Assembly (NCBI RefSeq): GCF_032854445.1
Contig: NW_027018194.1
Location: forward strand, 1-59,691
Reading direction: 5' to 3'
Origin: Liolophura sinensis
Lineage: Eukaryota; Mollusca; Polyplacophora; Chitonida; Chitonidae
DNA: 59,691 nucleotides
Under the pieces are notes generated by a model. It saw nothing but the letters and a program-made list of their open reading frames with translations. It was not told the origin of the DNA and made no database searches. Shown here piece by piece: positions 11,701 through 26,000 of this stretch; positions within the stretch are counted from its first letter, which is position 1; the number at the start of each line of letters is the position of its first letter. The position numbers and the translations under genes are program-made.

Positions 11701-13162
11701 CTGTAGTGACAATTGAATGATCATTTATGTCATATTCACGTGCCTAGCAACGGCTCTTACTCCATGGAAACCAGGGAAATTTGCAATTTTTCAACAGCTG
11801 CCGATGCCTGGCTCAATTCCGCATCTTTTGGCACCTTACTGAAGTGGGTCAGTGTTCAGTTGTACTTTTTACAGCAGACTGTATCAAGTACCTTGTGGTT
11901 TTCACGTACAAATGGTGTGGTTTTTCTACACGTAGATAAAGACATTGAGATTGTCTTGCACTTAGAAGTAAGACAATTGCTGGGTGAGTTAAATGGGCTT
12001 AGCCCAAAGATTTGACGTCTTCTGGGCTACCGAAGGGCACATAACTTATAGTCAAAAGTTGAATATAGTAATGACCAGTCGCGATTGTACAGAGTACAGT
12101 TTAGCCGATTTCAATTAACAAAAAGACCAGGTAAAAATGCAAAAGTGGAAAAACTGTTCCAGTGCTGCTGGTAAGAAGCTAATCCGACGTATTTTGTGAC
12201 GAGAAATCGAATGGTGCAAACCGCGTTGCTCTCCGACCAATACTTTTGCCTGTAGTGACAATTGAATGATCATTTATGTCATAATCACGTGCCCAGCAAC
12301 GGCTCTTACTCCATGGAAACCAGGGAAATTTGCAATTTTTCAACAGCTGCCGATGCCTGGCTCAATTCCTCATCTTTTGGCACCTTACTGAAGTGGGTCA
12401 GTGTTCAGTTGTACTTTTTACAGCAGACTGTATCAAGTACTTTGTGGTTTTCACGTAAAAATGGTGTGGTTTTTCTACACGTAGATAAAGACATTGAGAT
12501 TGTCTTGCACTTAGAAGTAAGGCAATTGCTGGGTGAGTTAAATGGGCTTGGCCCAAAGATTTGACGTCTTCTGGGCTACCGAAGGGCACATAACTTATAG
12601 TCAAAAGTTGAATATAGTAATGACCAGTCGCGATTGTACAGAGTGCAGTGTAGCCGGTTTTAATTAACAAAAAGACCAGGCAAAAATGCAAAAGTGGACA
12701 ATCTGTTCCAGTGCTGCTGGTAAGAGGCTAATCCGACGTATTTTGTGACGACAAATCGAATGGTGCAAACCGCGTTGCTCTCCGACCAATACTTTTGCCT
12801 GTTGTGACAATTGAATGATCATTTATGTCATAATCACGTGCCCAGCAACGGCTCTTACTCCATGGAAACCAGGGAAATTTGCAATTTTTCAACAGCTGCC
12901 GATGCCTGGCTCAATTCCGCATCTTTTGGCACCTTATTCATGTGGGTCTGTGGTCAGTTGTACTTTTTACAGCAGACTGTATCAACTACCTTGTGTTTTT
13001 CACCTACAAATGGTGTGGTTTTTCTACACGTAGATAAAGACATTGAGATTGTCTTGCACTTAGAAGTAAGGCAATTGCTGGTGAGTTAAATGGGCTTGGC
13101 CCAAAGATTTGACGTCTTCTGGGCTACCGAAGGGCACATAACTTATAGTCAAAAGTTGAATA
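8771..13162. repeat. 8-monomer HOR, copy 1: P-F-P-S-N-H-R-V (4392 bp)
   Basis: Monomers start at 8771 (P), 9320 (F), 9869 (P), 10419 (S), 10968 (N), 11517 (H), 12066 (R) and 12615 (V). The adjoining block 13163-17557 repeats all eight in the same order with about ten differences by eye. Shared private variants include CACATCGTTTGG and GTGTGGCCG in the first two units and GCCTGTTGTGAC with TCACCTAC in V. This is a recent tandem duplication of a whole HOR. Confidence 0.92.
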
Positions 13163-16100
13163 TAGTAATGACCAGTCGCGATTGTACAGAGTACAGTTTA
13201 GCCGATTTCAATTACCAAAAACACGAAGCAAAAATGCAAAAGTGGAAAAACTGTTCCAGTGCTACTAGTAAGAGGCTAATCCGACGTATTTTGTGACGAG
13301 AAATCGAATGGTGCAAACCGCGTTGCTCTCCGACCAATTTTTTTGGCTGTAGCGACAGATCAATGATCATTGATGTCATAATAACGTGCCCAGCAACGGC
13401 TCTTACTCCATGGAAACCAGGGAAATTTGCAATTTTTTAACAGCTGCCGATGCCTGGCCCAATTCCACATCGTTTGGCACCTTATGAATGTGGGTCAGTG
13501 TTTAGTTGTACTTTTTACAGCAGACTGTATCAAGTACCTTGTGTTTTTTATGTACAAATGGTGTGGTTTTTCTACACGTAGATAAAGACATTGAGATTGT
13601 CTTGCACTTAGAAGTAAGACAATTGCTGGGTGAGTTAAATGGGCTTAGCCCAAAGATTTGACGTCTTCTGGGCTACCGAAGGGCACATAACTTATAGTCA
13701 AAAGTTGAATATAGTAATGACCAGTCGCGATTGTACAGAGTACAGTGTGGCCGATTTCAATTAACAAAAAGACCAGGCAAAAATGCAAAAGTGGAAAAAC
13801 TGTTCCAGTGCTGCTGGTAAGAGGCTAATCCGACGTATTTTGTGACGAGAAATCGAATGGTGCAAACTGCGTTTCTCTCCGACCAATACTTTTGGCTGTA
13901 GCGACAGTTGAATGATCATTTATGTCATAATCACGTGCCCAGCAACGGCTCTTACTCCATGGAAACCAGGGAAATTTGCAATTTTTCAACAGCTGCCGAT
14001 GCCTGGCTCAATTCTGCATCTTTTGGCACCTTACTGAAGTGGGTCAGTGTTCAGTTGTACTTTTTACAGCAGACTGTATCAAGTACCTTGTGTTTTTCAC
14101 GTACAAATGGTGTGGTTTTTCTACACGTAGATAAAGACATTAAGATTGTCTTGCACTTAGAAGTAAGGCAATTGCTGGGTGAGTTAAATGGGCTTTGCCG
14201 AAAGATTTGACGTCTTCTGGGCTACCGAAGGGCACATAACTTATAGTCAAAAGTTGAATATAGTAATGACCAGTCGCGATTGTACAGAGTACAGTGTAGC
14301 CGATTCCAATTAACAAAAAACACGAAGCAAAAATGCAAAAGTGGAAAAACTGTTCCAGTGCTGCTAGTAAGAGGCTAATCCGACGTATTTTGTGACGAGA
14401 AATCGAATGGTGCAATCCGCGTTGCTCTCCGACCAATACTTTTGGCTGTAGCGACAGATCAATGATCATTGATGTCATAATCACGTGCCCAGCAACGGCT
14501 CTTACTCCATGGAAACCAGGGATATTTGCAATTTTTTAACAGCTGCCGATGCCTGGCCCAATTCCGCATCTTTTGGCACCTTATAAATGTGGGTCAGTGT
14601 TTAGTTGTACTTTTTACAGCAGACTGTATCAAGTACCTTGTGTTTTTTATGTACAAATGGTGTGGTTTTTCTACACGTAGATAAAGACATTGAGATTGTC
14701 TTGGACTTAGAGGTAAGACAATTGCTGGGTGAGTTAAATGGGCTTAGCCCAAAGATTTGACGTCTTCTGGGCTACCGAAGGGCACATAACTTATAGTCAA
14801 AAGTTGAATATAGTAATGACCAGTCGCGATTGTACAGAGTACAGTTTAGCCGATTTCAATTAACAAAAAGACCAGGTAAAAATGCAAAAGTGGAAAAACT
14901 GTTCCAGTGCTGCTGGTAAGAGGCTAATCCGACGTATTTTGTGACGAGAAATCGAATGGTGCAAACCGCGTTGCTCTCCGACCAATACTTTTGCCTGTAG
15001 TGACAATTGAATGATCATTTATGTCATAATCACGTGCCCAGCAACGGCTCTTACTCCATGGAAACCAGGGATATTTGCAATTATTTAACAGCTGCCAATG
15101 CCTGGCCCAATTCCACATCTTTTGGCACCTTATTCATGTGGGTCAGAGTTTAGTTGTACTTTTCACAGCAGACTGTATCAAGTACCTTGTGTTTTTTATG
15201 TACAAATGGTGTGGTTTTTCTACACGTAGATAAAGACATTGAGATTGTCTTGGACTTAGAAGTAAGACAATTGCTGGGTGAGTTGAATGGGCTTAGCCGA
15301 TAGATTTGACGTCTTCTGAGCTACCGAAGGGCACATAACTTATAGTCAAAAGTTGAATATAGTAATGACCAGTCGCGAATGTACAGAGTACAGTGTAGCC
15401 GATTTCAATTAACAAAGAGACCAGGTAAAAATGCAAAAGTGGAAAAAACTGTTCCAGTGCTGCTGGTAAGAGGCTAATCCGACGTATTTTGTGACGAGAA
15501 ATCGAATGGTGCAAACCGCGTTGCTCTCCGACCAATACTTTTGCCTGTAGTGACAATTGAATGATAATTTATGTCATAATCACGTGCCCAGCAACGGCTC
15601 TTACTCCATGGAAACCAGGGAAATTTGCAATTTTTCAACAGCTGCCGATGCCTGGCTCAATTCCTCATCTTTTGGCACCTTACTGAAGTGGGTCAGTGTT
15701 CAGTTGTACTTTTTACAGCAGACTGTATCAAGTACCTTGTGTTTTTCACGTACAAATGGTGTGGGTTTTTCTACACGTAGATAAAGACATTGAGATTGTC
15801 TTGCACTTAGAAGTAAGGCAATTGCTGGGTGAGTTAAATGGGCTTGGCCCAAAGATTTGACGTCTTCTGGGCTACCGAAGGGCACATAACTTATAGTCAA
15901 AAGTTGAATATAGTAATGACCAGTCGCGATTGTACAGAGTACAGTGTAGCCGATTTCAATTAACAAAAAAACCAGGTAAAAATGCAAAAGTGGAAAAACT
16001 GTTCCAGTGCTGCTGGTAAGAGGCTAATCCGACGTATTTTGTGACGAGAAATCGAATGGTGCAAACCGCGTTGCTCTCCGACCAATACTTTTGGCTGTAG

Positions 16101-17557
16101 TGACAATTGAATGATCATTTATGTCATATTCACGTGCCTAGCAACGGCTCTTACTCCATGGAAACCAGGGAAATTTGCAATTTTTCAACAGCTGCCGATG
16201 CCTGGCTCAATTCCGCATCTTTTGGCACCTTACTGAAGTGGGTCAGTGTTCAGTTGTACTTTTTACAGCAGACTGTATCAAGTACCTTGTGGTTTTCACG
16301 TACAAATGGTGTGGTTTTTCTACACGTAGATAAAGACATTGAGATTGTCTTGCACTTAGAAGTAAGACAATTGCTGGGTGAGTTAAATGGGCTTAGCCCA
16401 AAGATTTGACGTCTTCTGGGCTACCGAAGGGCACATAACTTATAGTCAAAAGTTGAATATAGTAATGACCAGTCGCGATTGTACAGAGTACAGTTTAGCC
16501 GATTTCAATTAACAAAAAGACCAGGTAAAAATGCAAAAGTGGAAAAACTGTTCCAGTGCTGCTGGTAAGAAGCTAATCCGACGTATTTTGTGACGAGAAA
16601 TCGAATGGTGCAAACCGCGTTGCTCTCCGACCAATACTTTTGCCTGTAGTGACAATTGAATGATCATTTATGTCATAATCACGTGCCCAGCAACGGCTCT
16701 TACTCCATGGAAACCAGGGAAATTTGCAATTTTTCAACAGCTGCCGATGCCTGGCTCAATTCCTCATCTTTTGGCACCTTACTGAAGTGGGTCAGTGTTC
16801 AGTTGTACTTTTTACAGCAGACTGTATCAAGTACTTTGTGGTTTTCACGTAAAAATGGTGTGGTTTTTCTACACGTAGATAAAGACATTGAGATTGTCTT
16901 GCACTTAGAAGTAAGGCAATTGCTGGGTGAGTTAAATGGGCTTGGCCCAAAGATTTGACGTCTTCTGGGCTACCGAAGGGCACATAACTTATAGTCAAAA
17001 GTTGAATATAGTAATGACCAGTCGCGATTGTACAGAGTGCAGTGTAGCCGGTTTTAATTAACAAAAAGACCAGGCAAAAATGCAAAAGTGGACAATCTGT
17101 TCCAGTGCTGCTGGTAAGAGGCTAATCCGACGTATTTTGTGACGACAAATCGAATGGTGCAAACCGCGTTGCTCTCCGACCAATACTTTTGCCTGTTGTG
17201 ACAATTGAATGATCATTTATGTCATAATCACGTGCCCAGCAACGGCTCTTACTCCATGGAAACCAGGGAAATTTGCAATTTTTCAACAGCTGCCGATGCC
17301 TGGCTCAATTCCGCATCTTTTGGCACCTTATTCATGTGGGTCTGTGGTCAGTTGTACTTTTTACAGCAGACTGTATCAACTACCTTGTGTTTTTCACCTA
17401 CAAATGGTGTGGTTTTTCTACACGTAGATAAAGACATTGAGATTGTCTTGCACTTAGAAGTAAGGCAATTGCTGGGTGAGTTAAATGGGCTTGGCCCAAA
17501 GATTTGACGTCTTCTGGGCTACCGAAGGGCACATAACTTATAGTCAAAAGTTGAATA
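13163..17557. repeat. 8-monomer HOR, copy 2: P-F-P-S-N-H-R-V (4395 bp)
   Basis: Monomers start at 13163 (P), 13712 (F), 14261 (P), 14811 (S), 15360 (N), 15911 (H), 16460 (R) and 17009 (V). It is a near-identical partner of 8771-13162. The differences I noted are three substitutions in the first unit's A-rich segment, compensating one-base indels in the third, a substitution and two insertions in N, one substitution in H, and one G lost from V in the other copy. Confidence 0.92.
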
Positions 17558-18655
17558 TAGTAATGACCAGTCGCGATTGTACAGAGTACAGTTTAGCCGA
17601 TTTCAATTACCAAAAACACGAAGCAAAAATGCAAAAGTGGAAAAACTGTTCCAGTGCTACTAGTAAGAGGCTAATCCGACGTATTTTGTGACGAGAAATC
17701 GAATGGTGCAAACCGCGTTGCTCTCCGACCAATATTTTTGGCTGTAGCGACAGATCAATGATCATTGATGTCATAATAACGTGCCCAGCAACGGCTCTTA
17801 CTCCATGGAAACCAGGGAAATTTGCAATTTTTTAACAGCTGCCGATGCCTGGCCCAATTCCACATCTTTTGGCACCTTATAAATGTGGGTCAGTGTTTAG
17901 TTGTACTTTTTACAGCAGACTGTATCAAGTACCTTGTGTTCTTTATGTACAAATGGTGTGGTTTTTCTACACGTAGATAAAGACATTGAGATTGTCTTGC
18001 ACTTAGAAGTAAGACAATTGCTGGGTGAGTGAAATGGGCTTAGCCGAAAGATTTGACGTCTTCTGGGCTACCGAAGGGCACATAACTTATAGTCAAAAGT
18101 TGAATATAGTAATGACCAGTCGCGATTGTACAGAGTACAGTGTAGCCGATTTCAATTAACAAAAAGACCAGGCAAAAATGCAAAAGTGGAAAAACTGTTC
18201 CAGTGCTGCTGGTAAGAGGCTAATCCGACGTATTTTGTGACGAGAAATCGAATGGTGCAAACTGCGTTTCTCTCCGACCAATACTTTTGGCTGTAGCGAC
18301 AGTTGAATGATCATTTATGTCATAATCACGTGCCCAGCAACGGCTCTTACTCCATGGAAACCAGGGAAATTTGCAATTTTTCAACAGCTGCCGATGCCTG
18401 GCTCAATTCTGCATCTTTTGGCACCTTACTGAAGTGGGTCAGTGTTCAGTTGTACTTTTTACAGCAGACTGTATCAAGTACCTTGTGTTTTTCACGTACA
18501 AATGGTGTGGTTTTTCTACACGTAGATAAAGACATTAAGATTGTCTTGCACTTAGAAGTAAGGCAATTGCTGGGTGAGTTAAATGGGCTTTGCCGAAAGA
18601 TTTGACGTCTTCTGGGCTACCGAAGGGCACATAACTTATAGTCAAAAGTTGAATA
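17558..18655. repeat. P-F monomer pair (2 monomers)
   Basis: Monomers start at 17558 (P) and 18107 (F). The P unit begins with the CAATTACCAAAAACACG variant seen at the start of 13163, but continues as the CAATATTTTTGG form found at 1 and 7123. It may thus be a hybrid joining the duplicated eight-monomer HOR to an older P-F-K run. Confidence 0.75.
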
Positions 18656-20852
18656 TAGTAATGACCAGTCGCGATTGTACAGAGTACAGTGTAGCCGATT
18701 TCAATTAACAAAAAGACCAGGTAAAAATGCAAAAGTGGAAAAACTGTTCCAGTGCTGCTGGTAAGAGGCTAATCCGACGTATTTTGTGACGACAATTCGA
18801 ATGGTGCAATCCGCGTTGCTCTCCGACCAATACTTTTGGCTGTAGTGACAATTGAATGATCATTTATGTCATAATCACGTGCCCAGCAACGGCTCTTACT
18901 CCATGGAAACCAGGGAAATTTGCAATTTTTCAACAGCTGCCGATGCCTGGCTCAAATCCGCATCTTTTGGCACCTTACTGAAGTGGGTCAGTGTTCAGTT
19001 GTACTTTTTACAGCAGACTGTATCAAGTACCTTGTGGTTTTCACGTACAAATGGTGTGGTTTTTCTACACGTAGATAAAGACATTAAGATTGTCTTGCAC
19101 TTAGAAGTAAGGCAATTGCTGGGTGAGTTAAATGGGCTTGGCCCAAAGATTTGACGTCTTCTGGGCTACCGAAGGGCACATAACTTATAGTCAAAAGTTG
19201 AATATAGTAATGACCAGTCGCGATTGTACAGAGTACAGTTTAGCCGATTTCAATTAACAAAAACACGAAGCAAAAATGCAAAAGAGGAAAAACTGTTCCA
19301 GTGCTACTAGTAAGAGGCTAATCCGACGTATTTTGTGACGAGAAATCGAATGGTGCAAACCGCGTTGCTCTCCGACCAATTTTTTTGGCTATAGCGACAG
19401 ATCAATGATCATTGATGTCATAATAACGTGCCCAGCAACGGCTCTTACTCCATGGAAACCAGGGAAATTTGCAATTTTTTAACAGCTGCCGATGCCTGGC
19501 CCAATTCCACATCTTTTGGCACCTTATGAATGTGGGTCAGTGTTTAGTTGTACTTTTTACAGCAGACTGTATCAAGTACCTTGTGTTTTTTATGTACAAA
19601 TGGTGTGGTTTTTCTACACGTAGATAAAGACATTGAGATTGTCTTGCACTTAGAAGTAAGGCAATTGCTGGGTGAGTTAAATGGGCTTGGCCCAAAGATT
19701 TGACGTCTTCTGGGCTACCGAAGGGCACATAACTTATAGTCAAAAGTTGAATATAGTAATGACCAGTCGCGATTGTACAGAGTGCAGTGTAGCCGGTTTT
19801 AATTAACAAAAAGACCAGGCAAAAATGCAAAAGTGGACAATCTGTTCCAGTGCTGCTGGTAAGAGGCTAATCCGACGTATTTTGTGACGACAAATCGAAT
19901 GGTGCAAACCGCGTTGCTCTCCGACCAATACTTTTGCCTGTAGCGACAATTGAATGATCATTTATGTCATAATCACGTGCCCAGCAACGGCTCTTACTCC
20001 ATGGAAACCAGGGAAATTTGCAATTTTTCAACAGCTGCCGATGCCTGCCTCAATTCCGCATCTTTGGCACCTTATTCATGTGGGTCAGTGTTTAGTTGTA
20101 CTTTTTACAGCAGACTGTATCAAGTACCTTGTGTTTTTTCACGTACAAATGGTGTGGTTTTTTCTACACGTAGATAAAGACATTGAGATTGTCTTGCACT
20201 TAGAAGTAAGGCAATTGCTGGGTGAGTTAAATGGGCTGAGCCGAAAGATTTGACGTCTTCTGGGCTACCGAAGGGCACATAACTTATAGTCAAAAGTTGA
20301 ATATAGTAATGACCAGTCGCGAATGTACAGAGTACAGTGTAGCCGATTTCAATTAACAAAAAGACCAGGCAAAAATGCAAAAGTGGAAAAACTGTTCCAG
20401 TGCTGCTGGTAAAAGGCTAATCCGACGTATTTTGTGACGAGAAATCGAATGGTGCAAACTGCGTTTCTCTCCGACCAATACTTTTGGCTGTAGCGACAGT
20501 TGAATGATCATTTATGTCATAATCACGTGCCCAGCAACGGCTCTTACTCCATGGAAACCAGGGAAATTTGCAATTTTTCAACAGCTGCCGATGCCTGGCT
20601 CAATTCTGCATCTTTTGGCACCTTACTGAAGTGGGTCAGTGTTCAGTTGTACTTTTTACAGCAGACTGTATCAAGTACCTTGTGTTTTTCACGTACAAAT
20701 GGTGTGGTTTTTCTACACGTAGATAAAGACATTAAGATTGTCTTGCACTTAGAAGTAAGGCAATTGCTGGGTGAGTTAAATGGGCTTTGCCGAAAGATTT
20801 GACGTCTTCTGGGCTACCGAAGGGCACATAACTTATAGTCAAAAGTTGAATA
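18656..20852. repeat. 4-monomer HOR, copy 1: K-P-I-F (2197 bp)
   Basis: Monomers start at 18656 (K), 19205 (P), 19754 (I) and 20304 (F). K here has ATTAAGATTG instead of the ATTGAGATTG of the reference K unit. P has the private GGCTATAGCG. Both variants recur in the next block, showing a tandem duplication of four monomers. The I unit has three homopolymer indels between 20060 and 20165. Confidence 0.88.
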
Positions 20853-23052
20853 TAGTAATGACCAGTCGCGATTGTACAGAGTACAGTGTAGCCGATTTCA
20901 ATTAACAAAAAGACCAGGTAAAAATGCAAAAGTGGAAAAAACTGTTCCAGTGCTGCTGGTAAGAGGCTAATCCGACGTATTTTGTGACGACAATTCGAAT
21001 GGTGCAATCCGCGTTGCTCTCCGACCAATACTTTTGGCTGTAGTGACAATTGAATGATCATTTATGTCATAATCACGTGCCCAGCAACGGCTCTTACTCC
21101 ATGGAAACCAGGGAAATTTGCAATTTTTCAACAGCTGCCGATGCCTGGCTCAAATCCGCATCTTTTGGCACCTTACTGAAGTGGGTCAGTGTTCAGTTGT
21201 ACTTTTTACAGCAGACTGTATCAAGTACCTTGTGGTTTTCACGTACAAATGGTGTGGTTTTTCTACACGTAGATAAAGACATTAAGATTGTCTTGCACTT
21301 AGAAGTAAGGCAATTGCTGGGTGAGTTAAATGGGCTTGGCCCAAAGATTTGACGTCTTCTGGGCTACCGAAGGGCACATAACTTATAGTCAAAAGTTGAA
21401 TATAGTAATGACCAGTCGCGATTGTACAGAGTACAGTTTAGCCGATTTCAATTAACAAAAAACACGAAGCAAAAATTGCAAAAGAGGAAAAAACTGTTCC
21501 AGTGCTACTAGTAAGAGGCTAATCCGACGTATTTTGTGACGAGAAATCGAATGGTGCAAACCGCGTTGCTCTCCGACCAATTTTTTTGGCTATAGCGACA
21601 GATCAATGATCATTGATGTCATAATAACGTGCCCAGCAACGGCTCTTACTCCATGGAAACCAGGGAAATTTGCAATTTTTTAACAGCTGCCGATGCCTGG
21701 CCCAATTCCACATCTTTTGGCACCTTATGAATGTGGGTCAGTGTTTAGTTGTACTTTTTACAGCAGACTGTATCAAGTACCTTGTGTTTTTTATGTACAA
21801 ATGGTGTGGTTTTTCTACACGTAGATAAAGACATTGAGATTGTCTTGCACTTAGAAGTAAGGCAATTGCTGGGTGAGTTAAATGGGCTTGGCCCAAAGAT
21901 TTGACGTCTTCTGGGCTACCGAAGGGCACATAACTTATAGTCAAAAGTTGAATATAGTAATGACCAGTCGCGATTGTACAGAGTGCAGTGTAGCCGGTTT
22001 TAATTAACAAAAAGACCAGGCAAAAATGCAAAAGTGGACAATCTGTTCCAGTGCTGCTGGTAAGAGGCTAATCCGACGTATTTTGTGACGACAAATCGAA
22101 TGGTGCAAACCGCGTTGCTCTCCGACCAATACTTTTGCCTGTAGCGACAATTGAATGATCATTTATGTCATAATCACGTGCCCAGCAACGGCTCTTACTC
22201 CATGGAAACCAGGGAAATTTGCAATTTTTCAACAGCTGCCGATGCCTGCCTCAATTCCGCATCTTTTGGCACCTTATTCATGTGGGTCAGTGTTTAGTTG
22301 TACTTTTTACAGCAGACTGTATCAAGTACCTTGTGTTTTTCACGTACAAATGGTGTGGTTTTTCTACACGTAGATAAAGACATTGAGATTGTCTTGCACT
22401 TAGAAGTAAGGCAATTGCTGGGTGAGTTAAATGGGCTGAGCCGAAAGATTTGACGTCTTCTGGGCTACCGAAGGGCACATAACTTATAGTCAAAAGTTGA
22501 ATATAGTAATGACCAGTCGCGAATGTACAGAGTACAGTGTAGCCGATTTCAATTAACAAAAAGACCAGGCAAAAATGCAAAAGTGGAAAAACTGTTCCAG
22601 TGCTGCTGGTAAAAGGCTAATCCGACGTATTTTGTGACGAGAAATCGAATGGTGCAAACTGCGTTTCTCTCCGACCAATACTTTTGGCTGTAGCGACAGT
22701 TGAATGATCATTTATGTCATAATCACGTGCCCAGCAACGGCTCTTACTCCATGGAAACCAGGGAAATTTGCAATTTTTCAACAGCTGCCGATGCCTGGCT
22801 CAATTCTGCATCTTTTGGCACCTTACTGAAGTGGGTCAGTGTTCAGTTGTACTTTTTACAGCAGACTGTATCAACTACCTTGTGTTTTTTATGTACAAAT
22901 GGTGTGGTTTTTCTACACGTAGATAAAGACATTAAGATTGTCTTGCACTTAGAAGTAAGGCAATTGCTGGGTGAGTTAAATGGGCTTTGCCGAAAGATTT
23001 GACGTCTTCTGGGCTACCGAAGGGCACATAACTTATAGTCAAAAGTTGAATA
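20853..23052. repeat. 4-monomer HOR, copy 2: K-P-I-F (2200 bp)
   Basis: Monomers start at 20853 (K), 21403 (P), 21955 (I) and 22504 (F). It matches 18656-20852 apart from homopolymer length changes around 20935, 21455, 21475 and 21490 and a few substitutions in F (TCAACTACC and TTTTTTATG). Confidence 0.88.
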
Positions 23053-26000
23053 TAGTAATGACCAGTCGCGATTGTACAGAGTACAGTTTAGCCGATTCCA
23101 ATTAACAAAAACACGAAGCAAAAATGCAAAAGTGGAAAAACTGTTCCAGTGCTACTAGTAAGAGGCTAATCCGAAGTATTTTGTGACGAGAAATCGAATG
23201 GTGCAATCCGCGTTGCTCTCCGACCAATACTTTTGGCTGTAGCGACAGATCAATGATCATTGATGTCATAATCACGTGCCCAGCAACGGCTCTTACTCCA
23301 TGGAAACCAGGGATATTTGCAATTTTTTAACAGCTGCCGATGCCTGGCCCAATTCCGCATCTTTTGGCACCTTATAAATGTGGGTCAGTGTTTAGTTGTA
23401 CTTTTTACAGCAGACTGTATCAAGTATCTTGTGTTTTTTATGTACAAATGGTGTGGTTTTTCTACACGTAGATAAAGACATTGAGATTGTCTTGGACTTA
23501 GAAGTAAGACAATTGCTGGGTGAGTTAAATGGGCTTAGCCCAAAGATTTGACGTCTTCTGGGCTACCGAAGGGCACATAACTTATAGTCAAAAGTTGAAT
23601 ATAGTAATGACCAGTCGCGATTGTACAGAGTACAGTTTAGCCGATTTCAATTAACAAAAAGACCAGGTAAAAATGCAAAAGTGGAAAAACTGTTCCAGTG
23701 CTGCTGGTAAGAGGCTAATCCGACGTATTTTGTGACGAGAAATCGAATGGTGCAAACCGCGTTGCTCTCCGACCAATACTTTTGCCTGTAGTGACAATTG
23801 AATGATCATTTATGTCATAATCACGTGCCCAGCAACGGCTCTTACTCCATGGAAACCAGGGATATTTGCAATTATTTTACAGCTGCCAATGCCTGGCCCA
23901 ATTCCACATCTTTTGGCACCTTATTCATGTGGGTCAGAGTTTAGTTGTACTTTTTACAGCAGACTGTATCAAGTACCTTGTGTTTTTTATGTACAAATGG
24001 TGTGGTTTTTCTACACGTAGATAAAGACATTGAGATTGTCTTGGACTTAGAAGTAAGACAATTGCTGGGTGAGTTGAATGGGCTTAGCCGATAGATTTGA
24101 CGTCTTCTGAGCTACCGAAGGGCACATAACTTATAGTCAAAAGTTGAATATAGTAATGACCAGTCGCGAATGTACAGAGTACAGTGTAGCCGATTTCAAT
24201 TAACAAAAAGACCAGGTAAAACTGCAAAAGTGGAAAAACTGTTCCAGTGCTGCTGGTAAGAGGCTAATCCGACGTATTTTGTGACGAGAAATCGAATGGT
24301 GCAAACCGCGTTGCTCTCCGACCAATACTTTTGGCTGTAGTGACAATTGAATGATAATTTATGTCATAATCACGTGTCCAGCAACGGCTCTTACTCCATG
24401 GAAACCAGGGAAATTTGCAATTTTTCAACAGCTGCCGATGCCTGGCTCAATTCCTCATCTTTTGGCACCTTACTGAAGTGGGTCAGTGTTCAGTTGTACT
24501 TTTTACAGCAGACTGTATCAAGTACCTTGTGTTTTTCACGTACAAATGGTGTGGTTTTTCTACACGTAGATAAAGACATTGAGATTGTCTTGCACTTAGA
24601 AGTAAGGCAATTGCTGGGTGAGTTAAATGGGCTTGGCCCAAAGATTTGACGTCTTCTGGGCTACCGAAGGGCACATAACTTATAGTCAAAAGTTGAATAT
24701 AGTAATGACCAGTCGCGATTGTACAGAGTACAGTGTAGCCGATTTCAATTAACAAAAAGACCAGGTAAAAATGCAAAAGTGGAAAAACTGTTCCAGTGCT
24801 GCTGGTAAGAGGCTAATCCGACGTATTTTGTGACGAGAAATCGAATGGTGCAAACCGCGTTGCTCTCCGACCAATACTTTTGGCTGTAGTGACAATTGAA
24901 TGATCATTTATGTCATATTCACGTGCCTAGCAACGGCTCTTACTCCATGGAAACCAGGGAAATTTGCAATTTTTCAACAGCTGCCGATGCCTGGCTCAAT
25001 TCCGCATCTTTTGGCACCTTACTGAAGTGGGTCAGTGTTCAGTTGTACTTTTTACAGCAGACTGTATCAAGTACCTTGTGGTTTTCACGTACAAATGGTG
25101 TGGTTTTTCTACACGTAGATAAAGACATTGAGATTGTCTTGCACTTAGAAGTAAGACAATTGCTGGGTGAGTTAAATGGGCTTAGCCCAAAGATTTGACG
25201 TCTTCTGGGCTACCGAAGGGCACATAACTTATAGTCAAAAGTTGAATATAGTAATGACCAGTCACGATTGTACAGAGTACAGTTTAGCCGATTTCAATTA
25301 ACAAAAAGACCAGGTAAAAATGCAAAAGTGGAAAAACTGTTCCAGTGCTGCTGGTAAGAAGCTAATCCGACGTATTTTGTGACGAGAAATCGAATGGTGC
25401 AAACCGCGTTGCTCTCCGACCAATACTTTTGCCTGTAGTGACAATTGAATGATCATTTATGTCATAATCACGTGCCCAGCAACGGCTCTTACTCCATGGA
25501 AACCAGGGAAATTTGCAATTTTTCAACAGCTGCCGATGCCTGGCTCAATTCCTCATCTTTTGGCACCTTACTGAAGTGGGTCAGTGTTCAGTTGTACTTT
25601 TTACAGCAGACTGTATCAAGTACCTTGTGGTTTTCACGTAAAAATGGTGTGGTTTTTCTACACGTAGATAAAGACATTGAGATTGTCTTGCACTTAGAAG
25701 TAAGGCAATTGCTGGGTGAGTTAAATGGGCTTGGCCCAAAGATTTGACGTCTTCTGGGCTACCGAATGGCACATAACTTATAGTCAAAAGTTGAATATAG
25801 TAATGACCAGTCGCGATTGTACAGAGTGCAGTGTAGCCGGTTTTAATTAACAAAAAGACCAGGCAAAAATGCAAAAGTGGACAATCTGTTCCAGTGCTGC
25901 TGGTAAGAGGCTAATCCGACGTATTTTGTGACGACAAATCGAATGGTGCAAACCGCGTTGCTCTCCGACCAATACTTTTGCCTGTAGCGACAATTGAATG

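Noticed and set aside
12398-12691. Recurrent minus-strand frame of 97 codons opposite the same segment
   Set aside because: It recurs only because the monomer recurs, overlaps the plus-strand frame, matches no family I know, and is interrupted in many copies.
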